From positions 1-36,841 of the forward strand of contig NZ_JAOPWR010000054.1 of the NCBI RefSeq assembly GCF_025965585.1: a DNA stretch of 36,841 nucleotides. Direction: 5' to 3'. Both the position numbers and the translations under genes were made by a program. Source of the stretch: Pseudonocardia sp. GTDB taxonomy: Bacteria; Actinomycetota; Actinomycetes; Mycobacteriales; Pseudonocardiaceae. Shown in pieces: positions 8,370 to 19,700 of the stretch. The notes beneath the pieces are model-generated. The model did not search any database, was not told where the DNA came from, and saw nothing but the letters and a program-made list of their open reading frames with translations. Numbering within the stretch: position 1 is the first letter of the stretch; every line of letters begins with the position of its first letter.

Positions 8370-8903
8370 GTGTCGGTCATGCCGCTGTTCGCCTTCGAGG
8401 GCCTGGCCCCGACCGTGCATCCCGACGCGTTCGTCGCCCCGACCGCCACCCTCGTCGGCGACGTGCGCGTCGAGGCGCACGCGTCGATCTGGTACAACGC
8501 CGTGCTCCGCGCCGACTTCGGCCCGATCATCGTGCGGGAGGGGGCCAACGTGCAGGACGGCTGCGTGCTGCACGGTGGTGACGACCCCGTCACCGAGGTG
8601 GGCCGCGGCGCCACCATCGGCCACCTCTGCGTCGTGCACGGCTGCGTCATCGGCGAGGAGGCCCTCATCGGCAACGGCTCCACGATCCAGGACGGCGCGC
8701 GCATCGGCGCCCGCTGCCTGGTGGGCGCCGGCGCCACCGTCGCCCCCAACACAGTGATACCCGACGGCCAGCTGGTGCTCGGGTCGGTGGCGCGGGTGAA
8801 GGGCCCGCTGACGGAGTCGGCCCGGTGGTGGGTGGAGGGCAACCCGGAGATCTACCGGCAGCTGGCGAAGCGCCACCGCGCGTCCGTCACCCCGGTGATC
8901 CCC

Positions 8904-8912
<9 letters not shown>
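8370..8912 (+). CDS. Gamma-carbonic-anhydrase-like hexapeptide-repeat protein
   Basis: A 180-residue left-handed beta-helix protein of the gamma-carbonic anhydrase/PaaY/YrdA family. Hexapeptide-repeat phasing is visible through about residues 15-130 (DAFVAPTATLVGDVRVEAHASIW, then VIGEEALIGNGSTIQDGARIG). Candidate zinc ligands are His in VLHGGDD and in the HLCVVHG segment, spaced as in family members. Members are trimeric cytoplasmic enzymes or enzyme-like proteins; activity varies, so carbonic anhydrase activity is plausible but unproved. The start may be GTG 8370 or ATG 8379; neither has a strong Shine-Dalgarno. Its last codons and stop form one arm of a hairpin shared with the convergent thiG. 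Confidence 0.85.
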
Positions 8913-11039
<2,127 letters not shown>

Positions 11040-11044
11040 CTCGC

Positions 11045-11128
11045 TCCCTGCGCCGGCATGACCCGGATCAGGTTCGACGGTCGGGATCCCTGTCGGATCC
11101 CCTCTCAGCCCTGCGGGCTCCCGTGCGT
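11045..11128 (-). ncRNA. TPP riboswitch (thi box) controlling thiO-thiS-thiG
   Basis: On the minus strand the aptamer core is clear: GGGCTGAGAGG (the CUGAGA element), then GAACCTGATCCGGGTCATGCC, and the closing GCGCAGGGAG. These match the most conserved blocks of the THI element that binds thiamine pyrophosphate. The terminal AGGGAG is also the ribosome site for the thiO ATG at 11039, so ligand binding can hide it and stop translation directly without a separate expression platform. The outer P1 partner was not clearly identified, so the 5' boundary is approximate. Confidence 0.93.
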
Positions 11129-11157
11129 CACCTGCGGTCCACCCTACGCCCTGCACG

Positions 11158-11163
11158 TAATGT
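11158..11163 (+). promoter_or_regulatory. Probable -10 of thiE, implying a leaderless mRNA
   Basis: TAATGT fits TANNNT and ends 7 bases before the thiE GTG at 11171, so transcription would begin at or next to the start codon. No Shine-Dalgarno is present in front of thiE, which fits leaderless translation, common in actinobacteria. No clear -35 was seen. Confidence 0.45.
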
Positions 11164-11170
11164 CCGGCCC

Positions 11171-11839
11171 GTGCCAGGACTCGACGGAACGGCCCTGCGG
11201 GCACGGCTGGACGCCGCCCGCCTCTACCTCTGCACCGGCGCGCGGCGCGACCGCGGCGACCTCGCGGACTTCGCCGACGCGGCCCTCGCCGGCGGCGTCG
11301 ACATCGTCCAGCTGCGCGACAAGGGCCCTGACGGGCCGCTGGAGGCGCGCGACGAGCTGGCCGCCCTGGAGGTTCTCGCCGAGGCCTGTGCGCGGCACGG
11401 GGCGCTGCTGGCCGTCAACGACCGGGCGGACGTCGCGCTCGCCGCGGCCGCCGACGTGCTCCATCTGGGTCAGGACGACCTGCCCGTCGCGTGGGCCCGG
11501 AAGGTCGTGGGCGACGAGGTGGTGGTCGGCCGCTCCTCGCACAGCGCCGACGAGACGCTCGTGGCCGCCGGCGAGCCCGGCGTCGACTACTTCTGCGTGG
11601 GCCCGTGCTGGCCGACGCCCACCAAGCCGGGCCGCCCCGCCCCCGGCCTGGACCTGGTCCGCACGGTCGCCGGGCGCTCGCCGTCCCGGCCGTGGTTCGC
11701 CATCGGCGGTATCGACGAGCGCCGCCTCGACGACGTGCTCGCGGCGGGTGCGGAGCGCATCGTGGTGGTCCGCGCGATCACCGAGGCCGAGGACCCGCGG
11801 GGCGCCGCGGCTGCGCTGAGGTCCCGTCTGCCCGCCTGA
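11171..11839 (+). CDS. thiE: Thiamine-phosphate synthase ThiE
   Basis: ThiE, 222 residues, joins HMP pyrophosphate and thiazole phosphate to thiamine phosphate in a cytoplasmic TIM barrel. Motifs in order are [87 protein letters not shown] and [12 protein letters not shown]. The P-T-P-T-K loop and GG segment bind phosphate. The GTG at 11171 is chosen because conserved sequence starts soon after and a -10 sits 7 bases before it; the track ORF from 10937 overlaps the riboswitch. It is divergent from thiO and seems not to be under the riboswitch. Confidence 0.94.
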   Translation: MPGLDGTALRARLDAARLYLCTGARRDRGDLADFADAALAGGVDIVQLRDKGPDGPLEARDELAALEVLAEACARHGALLAVNDRADVALAAAADVLHLGQDDLPVAWARKVVGDEVVVGRSSHSADETLVAAGEPGVDYFCVGPCWPTPTKPGRPAPGLDLVRTVAGRSPSRPWFAIGGIDERRLDDVLAAGAERIVVVRAITEAEDPRGAAAALRSRLPA

Positions 11840-11921
11840 GAGTCCACGCCGACGCTCCGTGTCGGCTCGCGAACCGATCCGTCTCGACTCGCTCGGTGGC
11901 GGTGCGTCGGCTCGCGGGTGG

Positions 11922-12866
11922 CTAGCCCCGCGCGCCCGCTCCGCTTCCGAACAGGCCCCCGAGGGCGGGGGAGTTCGTGGTGGCGCCCGAGGGCGAGCGG
12001 TTCGAGCCCGTGCTCGGCGTGTTGGTGGCCTGGGACCCCGACGAGCTGCCGTCCTGCCCCGGGGAGGCGGTGCTCGACGGGCCGGCCGTGGGGTCCGGCG
12101 TAGCGGTCGGGGCGGCGGTGGAGTCGAATGTCGAGCCGTTGGGGGCGGTGGTGGGCGCGGTGGTCGGCTCGGTGGTGGGCGCGGTGGTGGACTCGGTGGA
12201 CGTGCCGTGGTCGGCGCCGAACACCCGCCCGACGGATGTGCCGGACTGGTTCGAGGTCAGGGTGGATCCCTTGGCCCACTCGATCCCCGTGACGGCGAGC
12301 AACCCGATCACGAAGACGAGGACCGTGGCGCCCGCCCACATCAGCCACCGATGCCGCGACGGGGCCGCAGACGGCGGCACGACGGGTTCGACGCGCATCC
12401 GGACGGTCTGGCCCTCGGGGCTCCGCTGCATCGGCAGCGTGAGCTCGCTGGGCGTCGTGCCGGTCGCGGCGGCGCCACGCCTGCCCACCGGCCTGATCCG
12501 GGCCACGAGGGTGTCGCGCGTCCGGTCGAGGTAGCGCTGGTAGATCGTGGCGGCGACGGTGCTGGCCACCGAGCCGAGCGCCGCGCCTGCGACGGTGCCC
12601 GCGGCGCCGAACAACGAGCCCAGTATGGCGCTCGTGGCCGCCGCGCCCGCGCCCGCGAGGATCTTGTTGACCGTCAGGTCCTTCGCCGGGGACGACATCG
12701 TCGTCACCGCATCCGACACGGCCTCCGGGCCGCGCGCCTGGGCCCGCCCCGGAGGGATCGCTGGTCGGGCCGGCAGGCCACCTGCGGCGGAACCGTTCGG
12801 GTTCAGCCGGTTCGGGGTCGGCCGGGCAGCGGGATCGGACGGGCGGGCGGCGGGGTGCGGCGGCAT
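11922..12866 (-). CDS. Unrecognised single-pass membrane protein with Thr/Pro repeats
   Basis: A 314-residue protein of unknown function. The first 50 residues are Pro/Arg/Ala-rich and probably disordered. Residues about 60-110 are a Gly/Ala-rich hydrophobic helix pair ([22 protein letters not shown]) that runs into [13 protein letters not shown] clear transmembrane helix follows at about 173-192 ([21 protein letters not shown]), then a roughly 110-residue extracytoplasmic tail of Ser, Thr, Pro and Gly with [16 protein letters not shown] repeats. The tail looks like a cell-wall-spanning or glycosylated stalk. Similar GxxxG-rich segments with Ser/Thr stalks occur in actinobacterial hypotheticals, but I cannot name a domain. 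AGGAG lies only 2 bases before the ATG at 12866, so the true start may be slightly downstream. The plus-strand ORFs here follow its repeats and are shadows. Confidence 0.7.
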   Translation of the reverse strand: MPPHPAARPSDPAARPTPNRLNPNGSAAGGLPARPAIPPGRAQARGPEAVSDAVTTMSSPAKDLTVNKILAGAGAAATSAILGSLFGAAGTVAGAALGSVASTVAATIYQRYLDRTRDTLVARIRPVGRRGAAATGTTPSELTLPMQRSPEGQTVRMRVEPVVPPSAAPSRHRWLMWAGATVLVFVIGLLAVTGIEWAKGSTLTSNQSGTSVGRVFGADHGTSTESTTAPTTEPTTAPTTAPNGSTFDSTAAPTATPDPTAGPSSTASPGQDGSSSGSQATNTPSTGSNRSPSGATTNSPALGGLFGSGAGARG

Positions 12867-12981
12867 GGCTCCTGTACGCGATCAGTTTGCGGGTGGTGGC
12901 TCCGTTGCGGGTTGTGGCTCTTTCGGCCTCAACGCCGATCCTTCCCGGATCGCTCCGGACGATCACCATTGGTGAGCCCTC

Positions 12982-13692
12982 TCACCCTGCCCCTGGTGAA
13001 CGCCGCCGCGATACCACCGGATGCCGCAGGCCGGGGTGGCCCGCGGGCAGCGCCGTTCGGAGCAGCGGCCACGACGACGCGACGCACCCGGCGACGAGTG
13101 GCCAGGTCAGCAGAACGCGCGCGACGCCGAGCGCCACCACCTCGTCCGCCGCGAACAACGGCAGGAAGACGGCGAGCCGCACCAGGTACTGCCCGACCCA
13201 GACACACGACGCCCGCTGGTAGCCGCGCAGCAGGTCCGGATCACGGCGCCAGGCGGTGCGCTGCCCGAGCGCCGTGCCCACGACGAGCCCCAGGAGCGGC
13301 CACCGGATGATGATCGAGACCGCCCAGGCGAGCGCGCTCGCGGCGTTCGTGACGATCTGGACGAGGAAGAAGTCCACGGCCCGGCCGGTGTAGAGCGCGA
13401 TGAGCGCCGCGACGGCGACGCCCAGCAACCCGATGAGCACCGACCGCGGCCGACGCCCGGTCACCAGGCGGAACACGGCGAGCACCGCGGCGGCCACGAC
13501 CGCCGTTCCGCCGCCCCACGCGACCGGGGAGGCCGATCCGGAGGCCTGCGCCACCGTGAGCCCCACGACGAACGCCACAGCGGGCACCGTCGCGTCCAGC
13601 GCGCCCGCGCGCCCTCCGAGCAGCGCGCGCAGGGAATCAGGGTCCGACACGGCTGGGGGCGGCGGGTCGGAGCGCTGCTCGGGGACGGCCAT
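12982..13692 (-). CDS. DUF3159-family membrane protein
   Basis: A 236-residue polytopic membrane protein of the actinobacterial DUF3159 family. After a short hydrophilic start come SLRALLGGRAGALDATVPAVAFV and about five or six hydrophobic helices, including SVLIGLLGVAVAALIALYTG, WPLLGLVVGTALG and VVALGVARVLLTWPLVAGC. The loop TAWRRDPDLLRGYQRAS and the stretch CVWVGQYLVRLAVFLPLF are characteristic. In other actinobacteria DUF3159 genes often lie near trk-type potassium uptake and dut/DUF3710 genes; that context is absent here. Function is unknown. It is divergent from the SGNH hydrolase. Confidence 0.8.
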   Translation of the reverse strand: MAVPEQRSDPPPPAVSDPDSLRALLGGRAGALDATVPAVAFVVGLTVAQASGSASPVAWGGGTAVVAAAVLAVFRLVTGRRPRSVLIGLLGVAVAALIALYTGRAVDFFLVQIVTNAASALAWAVSIIIRWPLLGLVVGTALGQRTAWRRDPDLLRGYQRASCVWVGQYLVRLAVFLPLFAADEVVALGVARVLLTWPLVAGCVASSWPLLRTALPAGHPGLRHPVVSRRRSPGAG

Positions 13693-13820
13693 GGAGTAAG
13701 GGTGCCCTATTGCTAACGATCGATCACTCCTACTGGCGCGGATGATCGGTCCTGGGTGATGCTGGGGAGATCTCCAGCCGTCGCCGCGATGACGGGGATG
13801 TGAACGAGAGGGGCGATCGC

Positions 13821-14606
13821 GTGAGCCGATGGAACACCTTCGTCGCGATCGGTGACAGCTTCACCGAGGGACTGGACGACCTGCGGGCCGACGGCACCCC
13901 GAGGGGTTGGGCCGATCGTGTGGCCGAGCAGCTGGGCGCCGGCGATCCCGGCTTCCGCTACGCGAACCTGGCCGTGCGCGGCAAGCTGCTCGACCAGATA
14001 GTGGAGGACCAGCTACCGGTGGCCGAGCGGCTGCGTCCCGACCTCGTGGGTTTCTGCGCCGGCGGCAACGACATCATCCGGTTCTCCTGCGACACCGACG
14101 ACCTCGCCCGCCGCTTCGACACGGCGCTGGAGCGGGTCACCGCCACCGGCGCCCAGGTCGTGGTGTTCACCGGCTTCGACCTCGGGCGTATGCACCCGCT
14201 GATCCGCAGGCTGCGCGGGCGTGTGGCCTGCTACAACGAGCTGATGCGCGCCAGTGCCGAGCGGCACGGCAGCACGGTCGTCGACCTGTGGGGCATGGCC
14301 CCGCTGGCCGACCCCCGCACGTGGGGCAGCGACCGGCTGCACCTCACCGCGGAGGGCCACAAGCGCGTGATGCTGCGCTTCCTGGAGACGCTCGGCGAGC
14401 CCGTCGCGGAGGACTGGCGCGCCCCGCTCCCCGAGGCCGCGCCCGCTCCGTGGCGCGACCGCCAGCTCGAGGACCTGCGCTGGATGCGCAACTGGGTGCT
14501 CCCGTTCGTGCACAACCGCGTCCGCGGCCGTCACACCGGCGACGGGTTCCTGCCCAAGCGCCCCGAGCTGCTGCCCCTGGACGCAGGCCGCCGCCCCGCC
14601 GTCTGA
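13821..14606 (+). CDS. SGNH/GDSL-family hydrolase
   Basis: A 261-residue SGNH hydrolase. Block I is VAIGDSFTEG with the nucleophile Ser near residue 13, block II the Gly in ANLAVRGK, block III AGGNDII with the oxyanion Asn, and block V GSDRLHLTAEGH with the catalytic Asp and His. There is no signal peptide, so it probably acts in the cytoplasm as an esterase or lipase-like enzyme of unknown substrate. GTG 13821 is preferred over GTG 13800 because GAGAGGGG lies 7 bases upstream and the catalytic block then starts the protein as in homologues. A strong hairpin follows the stop. Confidence 0.88.
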   Translation: MSRWNTFVAIGDSFTEGLDDLRADGTPRGWADRVAEQLGAGDPGFRYANLAVRGKLLDQIVEDQLPVAERLRPDLVGFCAGGNDIIRFSCDTDDLARRFDTALERVTATGAQVVVFTGFDLGRMHPLIRRLRGRVACYNELMRASAERHGSTVVDLWGMAPLADPRTWGSDRLHLTAEGHKRVMLRFLETLGEPVAEDWRAPLPEAAPAPWRDRQLEDLRWMRNWVLPFVHNRVRGRHTGDGFLPKRPELLPLDAGRRPAV

Positions 14607-14639
14607 GCCGCCTGGGTCGTCTCGGTCATCGACGAGAGA

Positions 14640-14668
14640 AGGGCCCCCGCACCGAGGGCGGGGGCCCT
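14640..14668. terminator. Bidirectional terminator between SGNH hydrolase and ectD
   Basis: AGGGCCCCCGC and GCGGGGGCCCT form a perfect 11-bp stem with a 7-base loop. It lies between two convergent genes, 34 bases after one stop and 17 bases after the other. There is no T-tract, but position and strength support termination from both sides. Confidence 0.75.
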
Positions 14669-14684
14669 CCCGTCTGCGGAACCG

Positions 14685-15596
14685 TCAGCGGGGCAGCGGC
14701 GTGAAGTCGCGCGCCCCGATGTAGGTCGGGCGCGGTGACGGCGCCGAGAACGGCTCCACCAGCGTGTTCTCCACACTGTTGAACACCACGAAGATGTTGG
14801 AGCGCGGGTAGGGCGTGATGTTGCTGCCCGACCCGTGCATGCAGTTGGAGTCGAACAGCGTGGCCGAGCCGGCGGCACCGGTCAACATCTGGATGCCGTG
14901 AGCGTCGGCGAGTGTCGTGAGGCTCTCCCGGTCGGGCGTGCCGATCTCCTGCTCGCGCAGCGACTCCTTGTAGTGGTCGGCCGGGGTCTCACCGACACAC
15001 GACACGAACGTCCTGTGCGAGCCTGGCATGATCATCAGGCAGCCGTTGTGCGCGAAGTTCTCGGTCAGCGAGATCGAGATGCTCACCGCGCGCGGCGAGG
15101 GCATGCCGTCCTCGGCGTGCCAGGTCTCGAAGTCGGAGTGCCAGTAGAACCCGCCGCCGCCGAAGCCGGGCTTGTAGTTGATCCGCGTCTGGTGGACGTA
15201 GACGTCCGAGCCGAGGATCTGGCGGGCCCGGCCGGCCACGCGCTCGTCGGCGACGAGCTTCGCGACGGCGTCGCTGAGCTTGTGCACCTCGAAGACCGAG
15301 CGGACCTGCTGCGAGGTCTTCTCGACGATGGTGCGCTCGTCCGCCTTGACTCCCGCATTGGTGGCGAGCCGGTCGAGCTCGGCCGAGTACAGCGTGACCT
15401 CGTCGGGCGTGAGCAGCTGCGGCACGGTGATGAAGCCGTCACGCTGGTGCGACGCGAGGTCATCAGCCGACAGCAGGCCGGGGTCGTTGCTCCAGACAGC
15501 GGGCTCGGCCCGGTCGATCAGCAGCGGCCGGTCCGCGATCCGCGTCGGGTAGCGGTCCGGGGTCCGCCTGCCGGTCGCAGTGTCGGTCACGGCCAT
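14685..15596 (-). CDS. ectD: Ectoine hydroxylase EctD
   Basis: EctD, 303 residues, is a non-haem iron, 2-oxoglutarate-dependent dioxygenase that converts ectoine to 5-hydroxyectoine. The iron site is visible as HSD in FYWHSDFETWHAEDGMP and a distal His in NCMHGSGSN. The family block TRINYKPGFGGGGFYWHSDF and the segment SISLTENFAHNGCLMIMPGSH are diagnostic. The N-terminus includes DRYPTR, as in other EctD proteins. The ATG at 15596 overlaps the ectC stop (TGATG), so it is the last gene of ectABCD. The longer track ORF is rejected. Confidence 0.96.
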   Translation of the reverse strand: MAVTDTATGRRTPDRYPTRIADRPLLIDRAEPAVWSNDPGLLSADDLASHQRDGFITVPQLLTPDEVTLYSAELDRLATNAGVKADERTIVEKTSQQVRSVFEVHKLSDAVAKLVADERVAGRARQILGSDVYVHQTRINYKPGFGGGGFYWHSDFETWHAEDGMPSPRAVSISISLTENFAHNGCLMIMPGSHRTFVSCVGETPADHYKESLREQEIGTPDRESLTTLADAHGIQMLTGAAGSATLFDSNCMHGSGSNITPYPRSNIFVVFNSVENTLVEPFSAPSPRPTYIGARDFTPLPR

Positions 15597-16006
15597 CAGC
15601 TTGCCTCCTTCTCCTCCTCCGCCGGCGTGATCAGCGGGTACACACCGTTCTCGTCGTGCACCTCGCGGCCGGTCACGGGCGGGTTGAACACGCACACCGT
15701 GGTCATCCGCGTCCGGGGACGCAGCTGGTGGCGCTCGTTACCGGACAGGACGTAGATCGACCCCGGCGCGAGCTGATAGGTCGTGTCGTTGTCCTTGTCG
15801 TACAGCTCGCCCTCGCCCTCGGTGACGAAGACGGCCTCGATGTGGTTGGCGTACCAGAAGTCGTTGATCGAGCCGGCGTCGAGCACGGTCTCGTGCACCG
15901 AGAACCCGACACCATCACCCGCGAGGACGATGCGCTTGCTGCGCCAGTTCTCGGTCTTGACGTCGCGGTCGGTGCCGGTGATCTCGTCCAGCGAGCGAAC
16001 GATCAT
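15596..16006 (-). CDS. ectC: Ectoine synthase EctC
   Basis: EctC, 136 residues, is the cupin-fold enzyme that cyclises N-gamma-acetyl-diaminobutyrate to ectoine. It begins with the diagnostic [16 protein letters not shown] and contains [38 protein letters not shown] and SGNERHQLR, covering the metal-binding residues of the cupin barrel. Length matches the family. Its ATG overlaps the ectB stop by four bases and its stop overlaps ectD, showing tight coupling. Confidence 0.97.
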   Translation of the reverse strand: MIVRSLDEITGTDRDVKTENWRSKRIVLAGDGVGFSVHETVLDAGSINDFWYANHIEAVFVTEGEGELYDKDNDTTYQLAPGSIYVLSGNERHQLRPRTRMTTVCVFNPPVTGREVHDENGVYPLITPAEEEKEAS

Positions 16007-17268
16007 GAGGTGGACACTCCTTCAGTCACAGCGCGCACCGACTCCTTCACGATCTCGAGGCCCTCGGTGAGCTCGTCGTCGGTGATGGTCAGCGCCGGCA
16101 TGACCTTCATGACCTCGTCGGACGGTCCGGAGGTCTCCATCAGCAGTCCCCGTTCGAACGCCGCGGCACACGTCTTCGACGCCAGCTCGGGCTGGCTGAA
16201 CGACAGCCCGCGGGCCAGGCCGCGGCCCTTGGGGATGAGCTCGACGGCCTGCGAGGCCGCGGCCAGCTCGGTGAACACGGCCTCGACCCGCTCACCCTTG
16301 GCGATCGTCGAGCGTTCGAGCGTGTCGTCACTCCAGAACTCGCGCAGCGCAGCCGTGGCCGTGACGAACGCAGGGTTGTTGCCGCGGAACGTGCCGTTGT
16401 GCTCGCCGGCGCCCCACTGGTCGTGCTCGGGCTTCATCAGCGTGAGCGCCATCGGGAGCCCGTAGCCGCCGATGGACTTCGACAGGCAGACGATGTCGGG
16501 CTCGATGCCCGCGATCTCGAACGAGAAGAACGGACCGGTGCGGCCGACGCCCATCTGCACGTCGTCGACGATGAGCAGCAGGTCGTTGCGCTTGCACAGC
16601 GCATCGAGCTCCTGCAGCCACTCGATGCGGGCGGGGTTGATGCCGCCCTCGCCCTGCACGGTCTCGACGATCACGGCGGCCGACGCGTTGAGGCCGCTGC
16701 CGCAGTCGGCCAGCAGCTTCTCCAGCCACATGAAGTCCGGGACGGTGCCGTCGAAGTAGTTGTCGTAGGGCATCGGGGTGGCGTGCACCAGCGGGATGCC
16801 GGCGCCGTCGCGCTTCATCGAGTTGCCCGTCACCGACAGCGCGCCCAGCGTCATGCCGTGGAACGCGTTGGTGAAGTTGATGATCCCCTCGCGACCGGTG
16901 ATCTTGCGGGCGAGCTTCAGCGCCGACTCCACCGAGTTGGAGCCGGTGGGGCCGGGGAACTGCACCTTGTAGTCCAGGCCCCGCGGCTCGAGCACCACGT
17001 CGCGGAAGGTCTCGAGGAACTCCTGCTTGGCCTTCGTGTGCATGTCGAGGCCGTGCGTGATGCCGTCGCGCATCAGGTAGTCGATGAGCGTCTTCTTGAG
17101 AGCGGGCGGGTTGTGCCCGTAGTTCAGCGCCCCGGCACCCGCGAAGAAGTCGAGATACGAATTGCCGTCCACATCCGTCAGACGGGATCCGACTGCGGTG
17201 TCGAAGACCACCGGCCAGGAACGGCAGTAGCTGCGAACCTGGGATTCCAGATCGTCGAACACGGTCAT
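16003..17268 (-). CDS. ectB: Diaminobutyrate-2-oxoglutarate transaminase EctB
   Basis: EctB, 421 residues, is a class III PLP-dependent aminotransferase that makes L-2,4-diaminobutyrate from aspartate semialdehyde using glutamate. Motifs are [14 protein letters not shown] near the start, [37 protein letters not shown], the PLP aspartate in [15 protein letters not shown] and the Schiff-base Lys in [14 protein letters not shown]. The ATG at 17268 starts MTVFDDLES, the normal family N-terminus; the longer track ORF runs into ectA and is rejected. It starts 7 bases after the ectA stop and overlaps ectC by four bases. Confidence 0.97.
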   Translation of the reverse strand: MTVFDDLESQVRSYCRSWPVVFDTAVGSRLTDVDGNSYLDFFAGAGALNYGHNPPALKKTLIDYLMRDGITHGLDMHTKAKQEFLETFRDVVLEPRGLDYKVQFPGPTGSNSVESALKLARKITGREGIINFTNAFHGMTLGALSVTGNSMKRDGAGIPLVHATPMPYDNYFDGTVPDFMWLEKLLADCGSGLNASAAVIVETVQGEGGINPARIEWLQELDALCKRNDLLLIVDDVQMGVGRTGPFFSFEIAGIEPDIVCLSKSIGGYGLPMALTLMKPEHDQWGAGEHNGTFRGNNPAFVTATAALREFWSDDTLERSTIAKGERVEAVFTELAAASQAVELIPKGRGLARGLSFSQPELASKTCAAAFERGLLMETSGPSDEVMKVMPALTITDDELTEGLEIVKESVRAVTEGVSTS

Positions 17269-17275
17269 TACGACA

Positions 17276-17800
17276 TCATCCTCGGGTAATCGGGCCGATT
17301 CGGAACAGGACCTCGGGCAGGTGCTCGACCCCGAGCACCTCCGAGCCGAACAGCTCACTGCGCTGCACGTCCGCGGAACACCTCGCTGCGAAGCCGCTGA
17401 ACAGCGCGATCGAGCTGTCGTTGTCGGGAGTGATGGTGGTTTCCATGTGGTCGACATTCGGCACGCCCTCGAAGAGCGTGTCGAGCATCGCGCCGGCCAC
17501 GCCCCGCCCACGGGCCGACTCGTCGACCGCCACCTGCCAGACGACCAGCGTGGAGGGCTCGTCGGGCCGGACGTACCCGCTGACGAAGCCGGCGAGCCGA
17601 CCGTCGATGCGGGCGATCACGGACGTCTTGGAGAAGTCCCGGAACCAGAGCGCGTAGGCGTACCGAGAGTTGACGTCGAGTACACCGGTGGCCTTGACGA
17701 GCTCCCAGCAGGCACCCGCGTCTCGCGGCGAGGGATGCCCGATCACCACGGGCGGGGCCTTCTCGTCGTGGACGGAAGGGAGCGATACGGGGGCGGACAT
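17276..17800 (-). CDS. ectA: Diaminobutyrate acetyltransferase EctA
   Basis: EctA, 174 residues, is a GNAT acetyltransferase that transfers acetyl from acetyl-CoA to the gamma-amino group of diaminobutyrate. The family start [39 protein letters not shown] is split here only by normal variation, and the acetyl-CoA loop is [30 protein letters not shown] is the conserved C-terminal signature. ATG 17800 gives the usual length; the track ORF to 17890 adds an unlikely extension. No Shine-Dalgarno is visible, but a TANNNT hexamer 8 bases upstream suggests a leaderless message. It is the first gene of ectABCD. Confidence 0.95.
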   Translation of the reverse strand: MSAPVSLPSVHDEKAPPVVIGHPSPRDAGACWELVKATGVLDVNSRYAYALWFRDFSKTSVIARIDGRLAGFVSGYVRPDEPSTLVVWQVAVDESARGRGVAGAMLDTLFEGVPNVDHMETTITPDNDSSIALFSGFAARCSADVQRSELFGSEVLGVEHLPEVLFRIGPITRG

Positions 17801-17808
17801 GTCATCAG

Positions 17809-17814
17809 AAGGTA
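17809..17814 (-). promoter_or_regulatory. Probable -10 of the ectABCD promoter
   Basis: On the minus strand TACCTT (TANNNT) ends 8 bases before the ectA ATG at 17800, which would make the transcript leaderless or nearly so. A weak -35-like GGGACC lies 16 bases upstream (17831-17836). Confidence 0.45.
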
Positions 17815-17875
17815 ACAGGGTCGATCGCTCGGTCCCGTCCTGAGCGTCCGTTCCGCCACGATCCGGGTGACCTGA

Positions 17876-17892
17876 AGTGACGGCTATCACGA
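17876..17892. promoter_or_regulatory. CRP/GlxR-like binding site upstream of ectA
   Basis: GTGA-CGGCTA-TCAC, followed by GA, matches the GTGA-N6-TCAC core used by CRP-family regulators, including the mycobacterial form that prefers a following G and A/C. Its centre is about 83 bases upstream of the ectA start, a reasonable distance for activation. The 250-base region between ectA and the sigma-factor gene holds nothing else clear. Confidence 0.45.
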
Positions 17893-18053
17893 CCGCGTTT
17901 GAAGCGCACAGGAATCGGTTACCGGCGCGTCACCGCTGCTCAGTACGCACATTCGGCCGGTGCTCGCCGCCGCTTTCCGGGTCCCGGTCCGGCCCTTATC
18001 ACGGGTCCGCAACGACCATCACATCCTCGCACCCCGATCGCTGTGCGGTGCGG

Positions 18054-19307
18054 TCAGCGCGCCTGCTCCACCGCGGTGTCCGCGGCTCCCGGCCCGTCCG
18101 GCAGCGCCGCCCGGCGGCGGCGCAGGAACTCACGCTCAGCGGCGTTCGCGGCCCGCTCGACCGCCGCGTCGTAGGCTCGCGCCGCCTCTCCGTAGCGCCC
18201 GAGCCGGCGCAACAGGTCGGCCCGGACGGCGTGCAGGAGGTGCATCCCGTCAAGGTCCAGGGCGTCGACGAGCGCGAGCGCGGCGGCAGGGCCGTCCACC
18301 TCGGCCACGGCGACGGCCCGGTGCAGCTCCGCCACGGGGCTCGGCGTGACCGCGAGCAGCTGGTCGTAGAGGGCGACGATCTGCCACCAGTCGGTGAGCG
18401 CCGCCGATGCCGCGTCGCTGTGCACGGCGTTGATCGCGGCCTGTACCTGGTACGGCCCGGGACGACCGCGCTGCAGGCACTGCCGCACCAGCGCCTGCCC
18501 CTCGTCGACGAGCGCGCGGTCCCACCGGGCGCGGTCCTGGTCGGCCAGCAGCACCATCTCACCGTCCTCGGCCGTGCGGGCGGGCCGGCGCGCCTCGATG
18601 AGCAGCATCAGCGCCAGCAGCCCGGTGACCTCCGGCTCGTCGGGCATGAGCTCGGCCAGCAGCCTCCCGAGCCGGATCGCCTCGGCGCAGAGGTCCTCGC
18701 GCACGAGCTCCTCGCCCGAGCTGGCCGTGTACCCCTCGTTGAACACGAGGTAGACGACGGCCAGCACGGCGCGCAGCCGTTCGGGGAGGTCGGCGTCGCG
18801 GGGGACGCGGTAGGGGATGCGCGCGTCGCGGATCTTGCCCTTGGCCCGCACCAGCCGCTGGGCCATCGTCGGCTCCGGCACGAAGAAGGCCCGCGCGATC
18901 TCGGCGGTGGTGAGCCCGCCGAGCAGGCGCAGCGTCAGGGTCACCTGGGCCGCGGGGGCGAGGGCGGGATGGCAGCAGGTGAAGATCAGGCGGAGCCGGT
19001 CGTCGCGCACGGGGCCCTCCTCGGCCGGTTCGTCGCGCGTGTGCAGGAGCGCGGCCTGGGCGTGCCGGTCGTGGCGGGACGCCTCGCGGCGCAGGCTGTC
19101 GATCGCCCGGTTGCGCGCGGTGGTGATGATCCAGCCCGCCGGGCTGGGCGGCAGGCCGGCGGTGGGCCAGCGCCTGGCGGCCTCGACGAAGGCCTCCTGG
19201 ACCGCCTCCTCGGCGAGCTCGATGTCGCCGAGGACGCGGACCATCACCGCCACCGCACGGCCGTGCTCCTCGCGGAACACCCGGCCGACGTCGGCGAGGT
19301 CGGGCAT
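18054..19307 (-). CDS. ECF sigma factor, ECF42/DUF6596 type
   Basis: A 417-residue extracytoplasmic-function sigma factor. The sigma-2 region is [35 protein letters not shown] with [17 protein letters not shown]. The sigma-4 region is [40 protein letters not shown] roughly 230-residue helical C-terminal extension follows, with [58 protein letters not shown] and [19 protein letters not shown], the TPR-like extension of the ECF42 group. These factors lack a classical anti-sigma factor and are paired with DGPF/YCII proteins, as here: the start overlaps the stop of the upstream DGPF gene (TGATG). ATG 19307 is chosen on that overlap. Confidence 0.9.
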   Translation of the reverse strand: MPDLADVGRVFREEHGRAVAVMVRVLGDIELAEEAVQEAFVEAARRWPTAGLPPSPAGWIITTARNRAIDSLRREASRHDRHAQAALLHTRDEPAEEGPVRDDRLRLIFTCCHPALAPAAQVTLTLRLLGGLTTAEIARAFFVPEPTMAQRLVRAKGKIRDARIPYRVPRDADLPERLRAVLAVVYLVFNEGYTASSGEELVREDLCAEAIRLGRLLAELMPDEPEVTGLLALMLLIEARRPARTAEDGEMVLLADQDRARWDRALVDEGQALVRQCLQRGRPGPYQVQAAINAVHSDAASAALTDWWQIVALYDQLLAVTPSPVAELHRAVAVAEVDGPAAALALVDALDLDGMHLLHAVRADLLRRLGRYGEAARAYDAAVERAANAAEREFLRRRRAALPDGPGAADTAVEQAR

Positions 19308-19648
19308 CAGCCCGTGACGTCGCGGCAGGGCCGCACCTCGACCGGCAGGGTCGTGGCCACCGCCATCCGGCGGCCCCACTCCAGCGCCGCGTCCAGGTCG
19401 GGAGCGGTGATCACCGTGAGCCCGCCGAGGTGCTCCTTGCCCTCCGTGAACGGGCCGTCCGTGACGAGCGCGTCGGGCCGCACAACGGTGGCCGTGCTCG
19501 ACGGGAACAGGCCGGCCGAGAACACCCAGGCGCCCGCGGCCTTGATCTCGTCCGCGAGCGCCGTGACGTCGCGCATGATCGGTTCGAGGACCTCGGGCGC
19601 GGGAGTGTCGCCGTCGGGCTGGTAGATGCTGAGCAGGTACTGCGTCAT
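19307..19648 (-). CDS. DGPF/YCII-related protein, ECF42 partner
   Basis: A 113-residue YCII-related protein. The name-giving motif is in [17 protein letters not shown], preceded by [13 protein letters not shown] and followed by [14 protein letters not shown], as is normal for the family. Such proteins form small ferredoxin-like dimers and are nearly always encoded beside, and transcribed by, ECF42 sigma factors; their biochemical role is not settled. GGAGG lies 7 bases before the ATG at 19648. It is the first gene of the two-gene operon and has a promoter-like TGTCGA about 75 bases upstream. Confidence 0.9.
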   Translation of the reverse strand: MTQYLLSIYQPDGDTPAPEVLEPIMRDVTALADEIKAAGAWVFSAGLFPSSTATVVRPDALVTDGPFTEGKEHLGGLTVITAPDLDAALEWGRRMAVATTLPVEVRPCRDVTG

Positions 19649-19700
19649 CTCGGTTCCTCCTCGTGGGCGTCGGCCCGGTGCCGGGCGCCCACCCTCCACA

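Noticed and set aside
12121-12200. GGTGG-rich direct repeats as a possible CRISPR or mobile-element end
   Set aside because: They are the coding repeats for the Thr/Pro stalk on the minus strand; there are no evenly spaced unique spacers.
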